Part shown: piece after piece, positions 34,792 to 43,889 of the stretch
Position numbering within the stretch: the first letter of the stretch is position 1
Layout: the number at the start of each line of letters is the position of its first letter
Assembly: GCF_002906855.1 (NCBI RefSeq)
Contig: NZ_MINI01000048.1
Location: 248,001 to 312,000 of the forward strand
From: Pseudomonas putida
GTDB lineage: Bacteria; Pseudomonadota; Gammaproteobacteria; Pseudomonadales; Pseudomonadaceae
DNA: 64,000 nucleotides
Direction: 5' to 3'
Notes under the pieces: generated by a model
Database searches by the model: none
Seen by the model: only the letters and a program-made list of their open reading frames with translations
What the model was told of the DNA's origin: nothing
Made by a program: the position numbers and the translations under genes

Positions 34792-35688
34792 TCATCCACG
34801 TGGATGGTGCTGGGCGTGCAGTTGCTGCAGGCGCGCCTTGGCCACGTGGGTGTAGATCTGCGTGGTGGACAGGTCGCTATGGCCTAGCAGCATCTGCACC
34901 ACGCGCAGGTCGGCGCCGTGGTTGAGCAGGTGCGTGGCGAAGGCGTGGCGCAGGGTATGCGGCGACAGGGGCTTGTCGATGCAGGCCACCCGCGCCTGGT
35001 GCTTGATGCGGTGCCAAAAGGTCTGCCGGGTCATCTGCTCGCCGCGCTGGCTGGGGAACAGTACATCGCTGGGGCGGCCGTTGAGCAGTTCGGCGCGGCC
35101 ATCACGCAGGTAGCGCTCCAGCCACACCACCGCCTCCTCGCCCATCGGCACCAGACGCTCCTTGCTGCCCTTGCCCATCACCCGCAGCACGCCCTGGCGC
35201 AGGTTGACCTGGTCGAGGGTCAGGCTGACCAGCTCGGTCACCCGCAAGCCACAGGCATAAAGCACTTCGAGCATGGCGCGGTCGCGCTGGCCGATGGCCT
35301 CGCCCAGGTCCGGCGCCTGCAGCAGGGCTTCGACGTCGGCTTCCGACAGCGATTTAGGCAATGGCCGACCCAGTTGCGGCATATCGACCTGCAGGGTCGG
35401 GTCGACGGTGACCAGCTTTTCCCGCAGCAGGTAGCGGAAAAAGCCGCGCAGGCCGGAAAGAAAGCGCGCCGTAGAGCGTGGCTTGTAGCCCTGGTCGAGA
35501 CGCCAGGCCAGGTGATCCAGGATCAGTTCGCGACCAGCGTCCGGCAAACTCACCGAATGCTCCTGCAACCAGCCATTGAACAGCGCCAGGTCACTACGAT
35601 AGGAGACACGGGTATTGTCGGACAGGCCTTTTTCAAGCCACAGGGCGTCGAGGAACTGGTCGATCAGGGGGTGGTCGAGGGCAGGCAT
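34792..35688 (-). CDS. xerD: Tyrosine recombinase XerD
   Basis: A 298-residue site-specific recombinase that resolves chromosome dimers at dif with XerC. The N-terminal SAM-like core-binding domain covers about residues 1-95. The catalytic domain has Arg in 'GLRVTELVSLTLDQVNL', 'HTLRHAFATHLLNHGADLR' (HxxR), His in 'LLGHSDLSTTQ' and Tyr in 'IYTHVAKARL'. All catalytic residues are present. This is the housekeeping enzyme, not a mobile-element integrase, judging from its dsbC-hom context. Confidence 0.96.
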   Translation of the reverse strand: MPALDHPLIDQFLDALWLEKGLSDNTRVSYRSDLALFNGWLQEHSVSLPDAGRELILDHLAWRLDQGYKPRSTARFLSGLRGFFRYLLREKLVTVDPTLQVDMPQLGRPLPKSLSEADVEALLQAPDLGEAIGQRDRAMLEVLYACGLRVTELVSLTLDQVNLRQGVLRVMGKGSKERLVPMGEEAVVWLERYLRDGRAELLNGRPSDVLFPSQRGEQMTRQTFWHRIKHQARVACIDKPLSPHTLRHAFATHLLNHGADLRVVQMLLGHSDLSTTQIYTHVAKARLQQLHAQHHPRG

Positions 35689-35756
35689 GAAAACTCGGTG
35701 GCAAACGACGAAATGGCGCTTAGTCTTTCATAACAGCGCTGGCATAGGGAGCCCAT

Positions 35757-37592
35757 ATGAACGAACAGCAGATTCTTCTGAGTGTGGGCGGCATAGGCGC
35801 GGCTGCGCTTGCCTGCCAGTGGCTGGCGTGGCGCCTGAAACTGCCCGCCATCCTGTTCCTGTTGCTGTGCGGGATCGTCGCTGGCCCCGTGCTGGGCTGG
35901 CTGTCGCCTGAAGCGCTGTTCGGCCCGCTGCTGATGCCCCTGGTGTCGCTGGCCGTGGCACTGATCCTGTTCGAAGGTAGCCTGACCCTGCATGTCTCGC
36001 AGTGGCGGGAGATCGGCAGCGTGGTGCATCGCCTGGTCACGATCGGGGCGCTGACCACCTGGCTGGTGATCGCCCTGGCCACCCACTGGCTGCTGGCGTT
36101 CGAATGGCCTCTGGCAATCCTGTTCGGCGCCCTGACCCTGGTGACCGGGCCCACGGTGATCGTGCCCATGCTGCGCGTGGTACGGCCGAACGCGACGATC
36201 GCCAACATCCTGCGCTGGGAAGGCATCGTCATCGACCCGATCGGCGCACTGCTGGCCGTGGTGGTCTACAGCTTCATCATCGCCAGCGGCGACGGCCTGA
36301 GCCAGAGCCTGATCACCTTCGCCGCGGTGATCCTGTGCGGCTGCGCACTGGGTGCAGCCGGTGGCTGGCTGTTGGGGCAGGTGATGCGCGAGCAGTGGCT
36401 CCCGGAATACCTGCACAACCTGGCGTCCCTGGCTGCGGTGCTGGGCATCTTCATAGCTGCCAACCTGATCGTCCACGAGTCCGGGCTGCTGGCGGTGACT
36501 GTAATGGGCATGTGGCTGGCGAACATGCGCGGGGTCGATGTGCGGCAGATCCTGCACTTCAAGGAAAACCTCAGCGTCCTGCTGATTTCCGGGCTGTTCA
36601 TCCTGCTCGCCGCCCGCCTCGACCTGCAGGCCCTGTTGTCCCTGGGCCCGGCGGTGCTCGCCTTGCTATTGGTGATTCAGTTGCTGGCTAGGCCGCTGAA
36701 CGTGCTGGTGTCCACTGCCGGGTCGGCGCTGAACTGGCGCGAACGCGCCCTGCTGGCCTGGATAGCACCGCGCGGCATCGTCGCCGCTGCGGTTTCGGCC
36801 GTGTTTGCCATCCGCCTGGACCAGCAAGGCCACGCCTCGGCCTTGTTGCTGGTGCCGCTGACCTTCGCCGTGATCATCGGTACGGTCGTATTGCAGAGCG
36901 CTACTGCCCGCCCATTGGCGCGGCTGCTCAAGGTTGCAGAGCCCGCGCCCAGCGGCTTTCTGCTGGTGGGCGCCAACCCGCCAGCGCGCACGCTGGCCAA
37001 AGCCTTGCAACAGCTCGGCTGCCGCGTCCTGCTGACCGATTCAAGCTGGGAAAACATACGGGCCGCGCGCATGGATGGCCTGCCAACCTACTTTGGCAAC
37101 CCGGCCTCGCAGCACGCCGACGCGCATCTGGACCTGGTGGGCCTCGGCCATCTGCTGGGGCTGTCGCCGGCTGGCGAACTCAACGCACTGGCGTGCGCAC
37201 GGTTTCGCCATGATTTCGGCCACAAGCGGCTGTTCGTGCTGGCCAGCGGGCTGGAGAACCGGCGCAGTGACAAGCATCGGGCCAGCGAAGAACACCGGGG
37301 GCAGTTGCTCGGTTCAAGCCCCATGACCTATCTGCAACTGGCCAACCGCCTGCTCGCGGGGGGCGAACTGTTCAGCACCACGCTCACCGAAGCCTTCGGC
37401 TGGCAGCAGTATTTGGCGCTGCATGGCGACCGGGCGACCTTGCTGTTCGCCCGCGACCCCCACGGCTGGGTGCATGTCGCCTGCCCGGACGCCCCGCTCA
37501 CCCCTCAGGCAGGCTGGACGCTGGTGTCGCTGATCGACCCGGAACCGCAAACGCCCCAGTCAGCAACCGACCAGGCGCTGGCTGACCCATGA
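35757..37592 (+). CDS. Monovalent cation/proton antiporter with C-terminal RCK-like domain
   Basis: A 611-residue CPA-type antiporter. About 12 membrane segments cover residues 1-395, with 'GPTVIVPMLRVVRP' and 'EGIVIDPIGALLAVVVY' holding the conserved acidic residue in the transport core. After residue 400 a cytoplasmic domain resembling a TrkA-N/RCK fold follows ('FLLVGANPPARTLAKALQQLGCRVLLTD'), though its nucleotide-binding glycine pattern is altered (VGANPPA). The ion could be Na+ or K+. It is divergent from xerD with a 68-bp gap. Confidence 0.88.
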   Translation: MNEQQILLSVGGIGAAALACQWLAWRLKLPAILFLLLCGIVAGPVLGWLSPEALFGPLLMPLVSLAVALILFEGSLTLHVSQWREIGSVVHRLVTIGALTTWLVIALATHWLLAFEWPLAILFGALTLVTGPTVIVPMLRVVRPNATIANILRWEGIVIDPIGALLAVVVYSFIIASGDGLSQSLITFAAVILCGCALGAAGGWLLGQVMREQWLPEYLHNLASLAAVLGIFIAANLIVHESGLLAVTVMGMWLANMRGVDVRQILHFKENLSVLLISGLFILLAARLDLQALLSLGPAVLALLLVIQLLARPLNVLVSTAGSALNWRERALLAWIAPRGIVAAAVSAVFAIRLDQQGHASALLLVPLTFAVIIGTVVLQSATARPLARLLKVAEPAPSGFLLVGANPPARTLAKALQQLGCRVLLTDSSWENIRAARMDGLPTYFGNPASQHADAHLDLVGLGHLLGLSPAGELNALACARFRHDFGHKRLFVLASGLENRRSDKHRASEEHRGQLLGSSPMTYLQLANRLLAGGELFSTTLTEAFGWQQYLALHGDRATLLFARDPHGWVHVACPDAPLTPQAGWTLVSLIDPEPQTPQSATDQALADP

Positions 37593-37595
37593 GGC

Positions 37596-38003
37596 TCAGT
37601 TGCCGGGCAGTACCGGCACCGGGCGCTTGTCCTCGTCGATGGCGACAAAGCTGAATACCCCGTGGATTGCCCGCTCGCGGCCATCCAGGTACATGTTTTC
37701 GACGAACACATCCACCTGCACCTGTAGGCTGGTGTTACCGACTTTGACCACCGTACCCACCAGTTCGACGATCGAGCCCGCCGGGATCGGGTGCTTGAAG
37801 TCGATACGATCGGTGGACACGGTCACCAGCGGCAGCCGGCAAAAGCGCGTGGCGGCAATGAACGACACTTCGTCCATCCAGGCCAGCGCGGTGCCGCCGA
37901 ACAGGGTGTTGTGGTGGTTGGTGGTGTTGGGGAACACCGCTTTGGTCACGCGGGTCACCGACAGCTCGGTGCGGCGCTGGATTTCCTGGTCTCGGCTGGT
38001 CAT
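37596..38003 (-). CDS. Hot-dog fold acyl-CoA thioesterase (YciA-like)
   Basis: About 135 residues. 'NTTNHHNTLFGGTALAWMDE' is the hot-dog helix region with the catalytic acidic residue, and 'IDFKHPIPAGSIVELVGTVVKVGNTSLQVQV' (part) continues the sheet. By family it hydrolyses acyl-CoA esters in the cytoplasm. The ATG at 38003 is preferred; a GTG at 38012 would add three residues. It lies downstream of the rplS terminator, and its stop is 4 bases from the convergent antiporter stop. Confidence 0.88.
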   Translation of the reverse strand: MTSRDQEIQRRTELSVTRVTKAVFPNTTNHHNTLFGGTALAWMDEVSFIAATRFCRLPLVTVSTDRIDFKHPIPAGSIVELVGTVVKVGNTSLQVQVDVFVENMYLDGRERAIHGVFSFVAIDEDKRPVPVLPGN

Positions 38004-38033
38004 ATCCGTCACTTTTCACAGGTTTCAGAAAGC

Positions 38034-38061
38034 AAAAAAGCAGCCCGAAGGCTGCTTTTTT
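38034..38061. terminator. Strong terminator after rplS operon
   Basis: AAAAAAGCAGCC / GGCTGCTTTTTT with a CGAA loop is a perfect 12-bp stem flanked by A and T runs, so it can act on both strands. It ends the rpsP-rimM-trmD-rplS operon. Confidence 0.93.
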
Positions 38062-38097
38062 CTCGCTAGGCGGCCTTGGCCACCGGGCAAACTGCAC

Positions 38098-38448
38098 TCA
38101 GGACAGTTTTTCCTTGATGCGAGCGGCTTTGCCGGACAGGTCGCGCAGGTAGTACAGCTTGGCTTTACGCACGTCACCACGACGTTTCACGGCCAGGCTG
38201 TCGATCTGCGGGCTGTAGGTCTGGAAGGTACGCTCAACGCCTACGCCGCTGGAGATCTTGCGCACGGTGAAGGCGCTGTTCAGACCGCGGTTACGCTTGG
38301 CGATGACAACGCCTTCGAACGCCTGCAGACGGGAACGATCACCTTCCTTCACTTTAACCTGGACGACGATGGTGTCGCCTGGTGCGAAGGTCGGGATTTC
38401 CTTGCTCATCTGCTCGGCTTCGAGCTGCTGGATGATCTTGTTGGTCAT
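38098..38448 (-). CDS. rplS: 50S ribosomal protein L19
   Basis: A 116-residue L19 ('IPTFAPGDTIVVQVKVKEG', 'RLQAFEGVVIAKRNRG'). It is a structural protein at the 30S-50S interface and the last gene of the conserved rpsP-rimM-trmD-rplS operon, 42 bases after trmD and followed by a strong terminator. Confidence 0.98.
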   Translation of the reverse strand: MTNKIIQQLEAEQMSKEIPTFAPGDTIVVQVKVKEGDRSRLQAFEGVVIAKRNRGLNSAFTVRKISSGVGVERTFQTYSPQIDSLAVKRRGDVRKAKLYYLRDLSGKAARIKEKLS

Positions 38449-38490
38449 GCTGTGCTCCTAAGATGGATACTTGATCCACCATCGATACGT

Positions 38491-39243
38491 TTAACTATCG
38501 TCCCGCTCGCGGAGATATTCCTCGAGCAGCTTCTTCTCTTCTCCAGAAAGCGAGCGACTTTCCAGAAGATCGGCGCGTCGTTCGAAGGTCCTACCAAGGG
38601 ACTGCTTCATCCGCCATCGCCGGATATGTGCATGGTTGCCACTTAGCAACACGTCGGGAACACGCTGATCCGCATACACCTCAGGTCGGGTGTAGTGCGG
38701 GCAATCCAGCAGACCGTCGGTGAAAGAGTCTTCCTCCGCCGAGTCCACATGCCCTAAAGCTCCGGGCAGCAGCCGCGTAACCGCATCGATCAGTACCATG
38801 GCCGGCAGCTCGCCACCGGAAAGCACATAGTCACCAATCGACCACTCCTCATCGACATGAGCCTCGATAAAGCGCTCGTCGATGCCTTCATAACGACCGG
38901 CGATCAGGATCAACGATTCCTGTTCGGCCAGGCCTTTGACCGCCTGCTGAGTCAGCTTGCGGCCTTGTGGCGAAAGATAGATCACCTTCGCCGCTGCTCC
39001 GGTCGCTTGCCTGGCGCTAACCAGGGCGTCTTCCAGAGGCTTGATTTTCATCACCATGCCCGGACCACCGCCAAACGGCCGATCATCTACCGTGTGGTGA
39101 CGATCTGTGGTGTAGTCCCGCGGGTTCCAGCAAGTCACCTGAAGCAACCCCTGTTTCACCGCGCGGCTGGTAATGCCGTACTCTGTGATGGCCGAGAACA
39201 TCTCGGGGAACAGCGTGATGACGTCTACGCGAAGGTTACCCAT
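38491..39243 (-). CDS. trmD: tRNA (guanine-N1)-methyltransferase TrmD
   Basis: A 250-residue SPOUT enzyme that methylates G37 of tRNAs with SAM and prevents +1 frameshifting. 'DDRPFGGGPGMVMK' and the knot region 'IGDYVLSGGELPAMVLIDA' are diagnostic. Three bases separate it from the rimM stop. The length is normal. Confidence 0.98.
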   Translation of the reverse strand: MGNLRVDVITLFPEMFSAITEYGITSRAVKQGLLQVTCWNPRDYTTDRHHTVDDRPFGGGPGMVMKIKPLEDALVSARQATGAAAKVIYLSPQGRKLTQQAVKGLAEQESLILIAGRYEGIDERFIEAHVDEEWSIGDYVLSGGELPAMVLIDAVTRLLPGALGHVDSAEEDSFTDGLLDCPHYTRPEVYADQRVPDVLLSGNHAHIRRWRMKQSLGRTFERRADLLESRSLSGEEKKLLEEYLRERDDS

Positions 39244-39246
39244 CGT

Positions 39247-39783
39247 TTAGAAGTCCGCGTCCCATTCAACCCGCATCACGCCTGCTTCCAGGTCGATATC
39301 GAGCACGCATTGCGCCGTATAGGGCAACAGACGCTCGCGATCATCCAGGCTGCCTGCGCAGGGCTTGACCACCATTACATCGTTCGCACCGGTCTCCAAC
39401 AGGTGATCGACCTTGCCGAACAGTTGTTCGTCCTGGTTGATGACCTTCAGACCCACCAACTGGTACCAGTAGTACTCGTCGGCAGCCAGGTTGGGCAAAA
39501 GGCTCCGCGGGATGCAGATTTCGTAACCACTCAGAAGACGGGCTTCATCGCGATCATCGAGGCCTTTCAGTTTCACGACCAGGCCCTTTTGGGAGCCACG
39601 ACCGCTGACCAGCTCGACCTGCTTTACCTTGCCTTCGTGCCGAAGCGTCCAGCGTGGAAAATCCAACAGGTTTTCAATCGGATCGGTAAAGGAATACACC
39701 TTCACCTCGCCGCGAACGCCGTGAACCGAAAAAATCTTGCCAACGACGATGAGGTCGTCAGCCTTTTCTGGCGTCGCGTTCAT
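39247..39783 (-). CDS. rimM: Ribosome maturation factor RimM
   Basis: A 178-residue 16S processing factor for the 30S head. The N-terminal RimM domain opens 'VVGKIFSVHGVRGEVKVYSFTD' and a C-terminal PRC-barrel includes 'EYYWYQLVGLKVINQDEQLFG'. It starts 5 bases after the rpsP stop. Confidence 0.98.
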   Translation of the reverse strand: MNATPEKADDLIVVGKIFSVHGVRGEVKVYSFTDPIENLLDFPRWTLRHEGKVKQVELVSGRGSQKGLVVKLKGLDDRDEARLLSGYEICIPRSLLPNLAADEYYWYQLVGLKVINQDEQLFGKVDHLLETGANDVMVVKPCAGSLDDRERLLPYTAQCVLDIDLEAGVMRVEWDADF

Positions 39784-39788
39784 ACTGT

Positions 39789-40040
39789 TTAGGCGGCAGC
39801 CTTGGCAGCGTCCTTCAGCAGCTGAGCAACGCGCTCAGACGGCTGTGCGCCCTGGCTCAGCCAGTAGGAAACGCGCTCTTGGTTGACCGACAGCTTGACT
39901 TCGGCGCCCGATGCGATCGGGTTGAAGAAGCCTACGCGCTCAACGAAACGGCCGTCACGGGCGTTACGCGAGTTGGTCACGGTCAGGTGGTAGAATGGGC
40001 GCTTTTTCGAGCCGCCACGGGCAAGACGAATGGTTACCAT
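39789..40040 (-). CDS. rpsP: 30S ribosomal protein S16
   Basis: An 83-residue S16 ('VTIRLARGGSKKRPFYHLTV', 'DGRFVERVGFFNPIA'). The ATG at 40040 gives the normal length and N-terminus; the frame is open further upstream but that part is not conserved. It is the first gene of the rpsP-rimM-trmD-rplS operon, so its promoter should lie in the 236-bp gap below ffh. Confidence 0.97.
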   Translation of the reverse strand: MVTIRLARGGSKKRPFYHLTVTNSRNARDGRFVERVGFFNPIASGAEVKLSVNQERVSYWLSQGAQPSERVAQLLKDAAKAAA

Positions 40041-40276
40041 GTGAACATTGTTCCTATAGTCGGTGCTGCAAATCTGAATGCCAAATAGGCACACGGGTGC
40101 CCAAAAGGCCGCATATTCTCGGGGAATACACGGACATTTGCAAATGCCTTTTTCGGCAGAGCCCTGCCCTACCGTCCAGATTTGCCGGTTAAGCCACGCA
40201 ATCCGTGGCCGTTACCCCGCCAAAGCGGGGGTTCCGGGCGCCCACCTCTGTAAAGGCAGGCGCCCAAAATAGGGGG

Positions 40277-41653
40277 TTACAGCTTCGGCATGCCGCCGCC
40301 CGGCAGCATCCCGCCAAGGCCGCGCATCATCTTGGCCATGCCGCCCTTGGCGGAGAATTTCTTCATCATCTTCTGCATCTGCTTGTGCTGCTTGATCAGC
40401 CGGCCGATGTCCTGCACCTGGGTGCCGGAGCCGAGGGCGATGCGGCGCTTGCGCGAACCGCTGATCAGGTCAGGGTCGCGACGCTCGGCCGGGGTCATCG
40501 AGTTGATGATCGCTTCCATCTGCTTGAACTGCTTCTCGGCCGCGCCCTGGGCGTTACCCATCTGCGACAGGTTGACCCCGCCGATGCTTGGCAGCTTGTC
40601 CATCAGGCCGCCGAGGCCGCCCATGTTCTTCATCTGCTGCAGCTGGTCGCGGAAGTCTTCGAGGTCGAAGCCCTTGCCCTTCTTCAGCTTCTTGGCCAGC
40701 TTGTCGGCCTTGGCCTTGTCGATGTTCTGCTCGGCCTGCTCGATCAGGCTGAGCACGTCGCCCATGCCGAGGATGCGCGAAGCGACACGGTCCGGGTGGA
40801 AGGGTTCGAGGGCTTCGGTCTTCTCGCCCATACCGATGAACTTGATCGGCTTGCCAGTGATGGCGCGCACCGACAGCGCGGCACCGCCACGGGCGTCACC
40901 GTCGACCTTGGTCAGTACCACGCCGGTCAGCGGCAGCGCTTCGCCGAACGCCTTGGCGGTGTTGGCGGCATCCTGGCCGGTCATGGCGTCGACCACGAAC
41001 AGGGTCTCGATCGGCTTGACTGCGGCATGCAGGGCCTTGATCTCGTCCATCATGTCGGCGTCGATGTGCAGGCGACCGGCGGTGTCGACGATGACCACGT
41101 CGATGAACTTGAGCTTGGCTTCGCGGATCGCCGCTTCGGCGATGGCCACCGGCTTCTGGCTGATGTCGGACGGGAAGAAGGTCACGCCGATGTCGTTGGC
41201 CAGGGTTTCCAGCTGCTTGATCGCCGCCGGGCGATAGACGTCGGCGGACACCACCATCACGCTTTTCTTCTTGCGCTCCTTGAGGAAGCGCGCCAGCTTG
41301 CCGGCGGTGGTGGTCTTACCGGCGCCCTGCAGGCCGGCCATCAGCACCACGGCCGGCGGCGCGGCGTTCAGGGCGAGGTCTTCGTTGGCCGCACCCATCA
41401 GGCTTTCCAGCTCGGCCTGGACGATCTTCACGAACGCCTGGCCCGGGGTCAGGCTGCGCGATACCTCGGTGCCGACCGCACGTTCCTTGACGCTGTTGAC
41501 GAAATCCTTGACCACCGGCAGGGCAACGTCGGCCTCGAGCAGGGCCATGCGCACTTCGCGCAACGTGTCCTTGATGTTGTCTTCAGTCAGCTTGGCCTTG
41601 CCGGTGACATGGCGCAGCGTCTGTGACAGGCGGTCGGTCAGGTTTTCGAACAT
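40277..41653 (-). CDS. ffh: Signal recognition particle protein Ffh
   Basis: A 458-residue SRP GTPase that binds 4.5S RNA and signal sequences. The N-domain helix bundle comes first, then the G-domain P-loop 'GLQGAGKTTTAGKLA', 'DTAGRLHID' and 'TKVDGDARGGAALS', then a methionine-rich M-domain ending 'MRGLGGMLPGGGMPKL'. All motifs are intact. It is divergent from ypjD, as in many gammaproteobacteria. Weak GC hairpins (40213-40265) follow the stop without a T run. Confidence 0.98.
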   Translation of the reverse strand: MFENLTDRLSQTLRHVTGKAKLTEDNIKDTLREVRMALLEADVALPVVKDFVNSVKERAVGTEVSRSLTPGQAFVKIVQAELESLMGAANEDLALNAAPPAVVLMAGLQGAGKTTTAGKLARFLKERKKKSVMVVSADVYRPAAIKQLETLANDIGVTFFPSDISQKPVAIAEAAIREAKLKFIDVVIVDTAGRLHIDADMMDEIKALHAAVKPIETLFVVDAMTGQDAANTAKAFGEALPLTGVVLTKVDGDARGGAALSVRAITGKPIKFIGMGEKTEALEPFHPDRVASRILGMGDVLSLIEQAEQNIDKAKADKLAKKLKKGKGFDLEDFRDQLQQMKNMGGLGGLMDKLPSIGGVNLSQMGNAQGAAEKQFKQMEAIINSMTPAERRDPDLISGSRKRRIALGSGTQVQDIGRLIKQHKQMQKMMKKFSAKGGMAKMMRGLGGMLPGGGMPKL

Positions 41654-41739
41654 GGTGATCCTTTCAGGCCCAGTAAAAGCCGAGGTTTGTCAGGCGCCTG
41701 TGGGGGAAATGCACACCCGCCAGGCACAGCAAGGCGGCG

Positions 41740-41745
41740 ATTATA
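41740..41745 (-). promoter_or_regulatory. Probable -10 box of ffh
   Basis: A perfect TATAAT on the minus strand lies 87 bases before the ffh ATG in the divergent ffh-ypjD gap. The -35 is weak (TGTGCG at 17 bp). Confidence 0.55.
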
Positions 41746-41848
41746 ACGAAGTGCGACGGCGGCGCACACCTCGCTGCCGATCGGTCTGGATGGCCGGTGG
41801 CGTTCTATGCCAAACTCCGTCTCTTTCAGGGCTCTGCAACCAGGACTT

Positions 41849-42658
41849 ATGGTTTCCTCACCCAGCCTCATCCCCAACCTGATCGCCGCCGGCTTATATA
41901 TAGCTGCGGCCATCTATCAGGGCGCCCACCTGGCCCAGGGCCGCAAGGCCGACAAACGCCTGCTTGGCCTGCTCGGCGCACTCGCCGTGGTCGCCCAGGG
42001 TGGCGCACTGTTCTTCCAGCTGATCACCCCGCTGGGGCTGAGCCTGGACTTCTTCAGCGCCGCCAGCCTGATCGCCGTGGCGGTCATCGCCCTGACGCTG
42101 GTGGCCTGCCTGCGCATCCCGGTGGAAAACCTGCTGGTGCTGCTGTTCCCGCTCGGCGCCGTCACCGCACTGCTGGCGCAGTTCGCGCCACCCGGCACGG
42201 TGCCGCTGATCGACGAAGAGCCGGGCATCCTCGCGCACATCCTGTTGTCGATCCTGGCCTATGGCCTGTTCACCATCGCGGTGTTCCAGTCGCTGCTGTT
42301 GCTGCTGCAGGACCGCCAGCTGAAGAACAAGCACCCGTCCGGCCTGATCCGCAACTTCCCGCCGCTGCAAACCATGGAGAGCCTGCTGTTCGGCTTCCTC
42401 TGGGCCGGCTGGTGCCTGCTCTCGCTGTCGCTGATTTCCGGCTGGCTGTTCCTCGAGAACCTGTTCGCCCAGCACCTGGTGCACAAGACCTCGCTGGCCT
42501 GCATCGCCTGGATCGTATTCAGCGTGCTGCTGTGGGGACGCACCCGCCTCGGCTGGCGCGGGCACAAGGCGATCCGCTGGACCCTGGCCGGTTTCTGCCT
42601 GCTGATGCTGGCCTATTTCGGCAGCAAGCTGGTTCGCGAATTCATCCTGCATATCTGA
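41849..42658 (+). CDS. ypjD: Inner membrane protein YpjD (cytochrome c assembly/HemX-like)
   Basis: About 269 residues with eight predicted membrane segments of the CcsA/HemX type ('LIAAGLYIAAAIYQGA', 'ILAHILLSILAYGLFTIAVFQ', 'SLACIAWIVFSVLLWGRTRLGWRG'). Histidines such as those in 'LAHILLS' and 'LVHKTSL' resemble haem-contacting positions of the family, but a haem role is not shown. ATG 41849 with AGGA just upstream is preferred; an ATG at 41807 would add 14 non-hydrophobic residues. It is followed 9 bases later by the CNNM protein. Confidence 0.87.
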   Translation: MVSSPSLIPNLIAAGLYIAAAIYQGAHLAQGRKADKRLLGLLGALAVVAQGGALFFQLITPLGLSLDFFSAASLIAVAVIALTLVACLRIPVENLLVLLFPLGAVTALLAQFAPPGTVPLIDEEPGILAHILLSILAYGLFTIAVFQSLLLLLQDRQLKNKHPSGLIRNFPPLQTMESLLFGFLWAGWCLLSLSLISGWLFLENLFAQHLVHKTSLACIAWIVFSVLLWGRTRLGWRGHKAIRWTLAGFCLLMLAYFGSKLVREFILHI

Positions 42659-42667
42659 CGGCCGCCC

Positions 42668-43873
42668 ATGGACACCCTGCCGTACGCACCGCTACTCGGC
42701 ATTCTGGCACTGGCGCTACTGTGGTCGGCGTTGTTCACCGCCGTCGACGCCGCCCGCCTGCAACTCAATGGTTCGCTGCGCAATGGCGATGATGGCAAGC
42801 CGCCGCTGCCAGCCCAGGCCCTGGTGCTGTGCGCCAGCCTGGGCAAACTGTTGGTGCTGGGCCTGGCCTGCCTGATCGGCCAACGCCAGAGCGGCGAACA
42901 CGGCTTCTGGCTGGCTGGCCTGGCCGCCGTAGCGGCCCTGCTGGTGTTCGCCGAATTCCTGCCGCGGCGCCTGGCCCGGCGCAACCCGCAGGCCTTCGTC
43001 AGCCTTGGCCTGAGCCTGCGCCCGTTTCCCCTCGCCCTGCTGCAACCCTTGGCGTGCCTGTTCGACGGCATCGCCAAGCTGATCCTGCGGCCGTTCCGCG
43101 TGCAGCCCACGGCGGTGGCCCTGCATCCGCAGGAAGATAATGACTTCGACGTGGACGACGAACATGAAGTGCCACGCCACGGCCTGCTGGACGGCCTGCA
43201 GTCGCTGGACAAGATCACCGTCAACGACATCCTGGTGCCACGCAACGAGGTCGACGGCATCAACCTCGACGACCCCATCGAGCACATCATCGAGCAACTG
43301 ATCGTCAGCCGGCACACGCGTCTGCCGGTGTACCACAACGACATCAATCAGGTTGAAGCGATCCTCAATACCAAGCTCATCAGCCACCTGCTGTCCAAGG
43401 CCGAGCTGACCCTGGAGCAATTGCAGGGTGCCTGCTACGAGCCCTACTTCGTGCCGGAAAGCACGCCCCTGCAGATGCAGCTGCTGAATTTCCACAAGCA
43501 ACAGCGGCGCCTGGGCGTGGTGGTGGACGAGTATGGCGAGGTGCTGGGCATCGTCACCCTGGAAGACATCCTCGAAGAGATCGTCGGCGAATTCGAGGAC
43601 GAACAGAGCCTGGACAACCCGCATGTACACCCACAGCCCGACGGTACCTTCGTCATCGAAGGCACCGCCTCGCTGCGCGAAATCAACCGCACCCTGGGCT
43701 GGCACCTGCCCTGCGACGGCGGCCCGAAAACCCTCAACGGGCTGGTCACCGAAGCCCTCGAAAGCATTCCGGAAAGCGCCGTTTGCCTGAAGATCGGCCG
43801 CTATCGCCTGGAAATCCTCGAAACAGAGGACAATTGCGCCAGCAAGGTACTGGTGTGGACCGTGACCCGATAG
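42668..43873 (+). CDS. CNNM/CBS/CorC-type membrane protein (HlyC/CorC family)
   Basis: A 401-residue protein. An N-terminal DUF21/CNNM membrane domain with about four segments covers 1-125, a CBS pair about 195-310 ('ILVPRNEVDGINLDDPIEHI', 'LGVVVDEYGEVLGIVTLEDILEEIVGEFEDE', shown in part), and a C-terminal CorC_HlyC domain about 325-400. The family is tied to Mg2+ (and other cation) efflux or homeostasis. The pairing ypjD-CNNM next to ffh is conserved in enteric bacteria (YfjD). An inverted repeat overlaps the stop codon. Confidence 0.9.
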   Translation: MDTLPYAPLLGILALALLWSALFTAVDAARLQLNGSLRNGDDGKPPLPAQALVLCASLGKLLVLGLACLIGQRQSGEHGFWLAGLAAVAALLVFAEFLPRRLARRNPQAFVSLGLSLRPFPLALLQPLACLFDGIAKLILRPFRVQPTAVALHPQEDNDFDVDDEHEVPRHGLLDGLQSLDKITVNDILVPRNEVDGINLDDPIEHIIEQLIVSRHTRLPVYHNDINQVEAILNTKLISHLLSKAELTLEQLQGACYEPYFVPESTPLQMQLLNFHKQQRRLGVVVDEYGEVLGIVTLEDILEEIVGEFEDEQSLDNPHVHPQPDGTFVIEGTASLREINRTLGWHLPCDGGPKTLNGLVTEALESIPESAVCLKIGRYRLEILETEDNCASKVLVWTVTR

Positions 43874-43889
43874 CTATACTCGGGTCACG
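43861..43889 (+). terminator. Hairpin spanning the stop codon of the CNNM gene
   Basis: CGTGACCCGA (43861-43870) and TCGGGTCACG (43880-43889) are a perfect 10-bp inverted repeat with the TAG stop in the loop. No T run follows. The next 150 bases are rich in C and poor in G, as in Rho-loading sites. The gap 43874-44145 shows no gene. Confidence 0.45.

Noticed and set aside
34792..35688. XerD as an integrase of a mobile element
   Set aside because: The context hom-dsbC-xerD and the housekeeping XerD features show the chromosomal dimer-resolution enzyme. No attachment sites or cargo genes are next to it.
40213..40265. Hairpins after ffh as a Rho-independent terminator
   Set aside because: GC stems are present (CCCCGC/GCGGGG, GGGCGCC/GGCGCCC) but no T run follows either on the minus strand. 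They are noted under ffh only.
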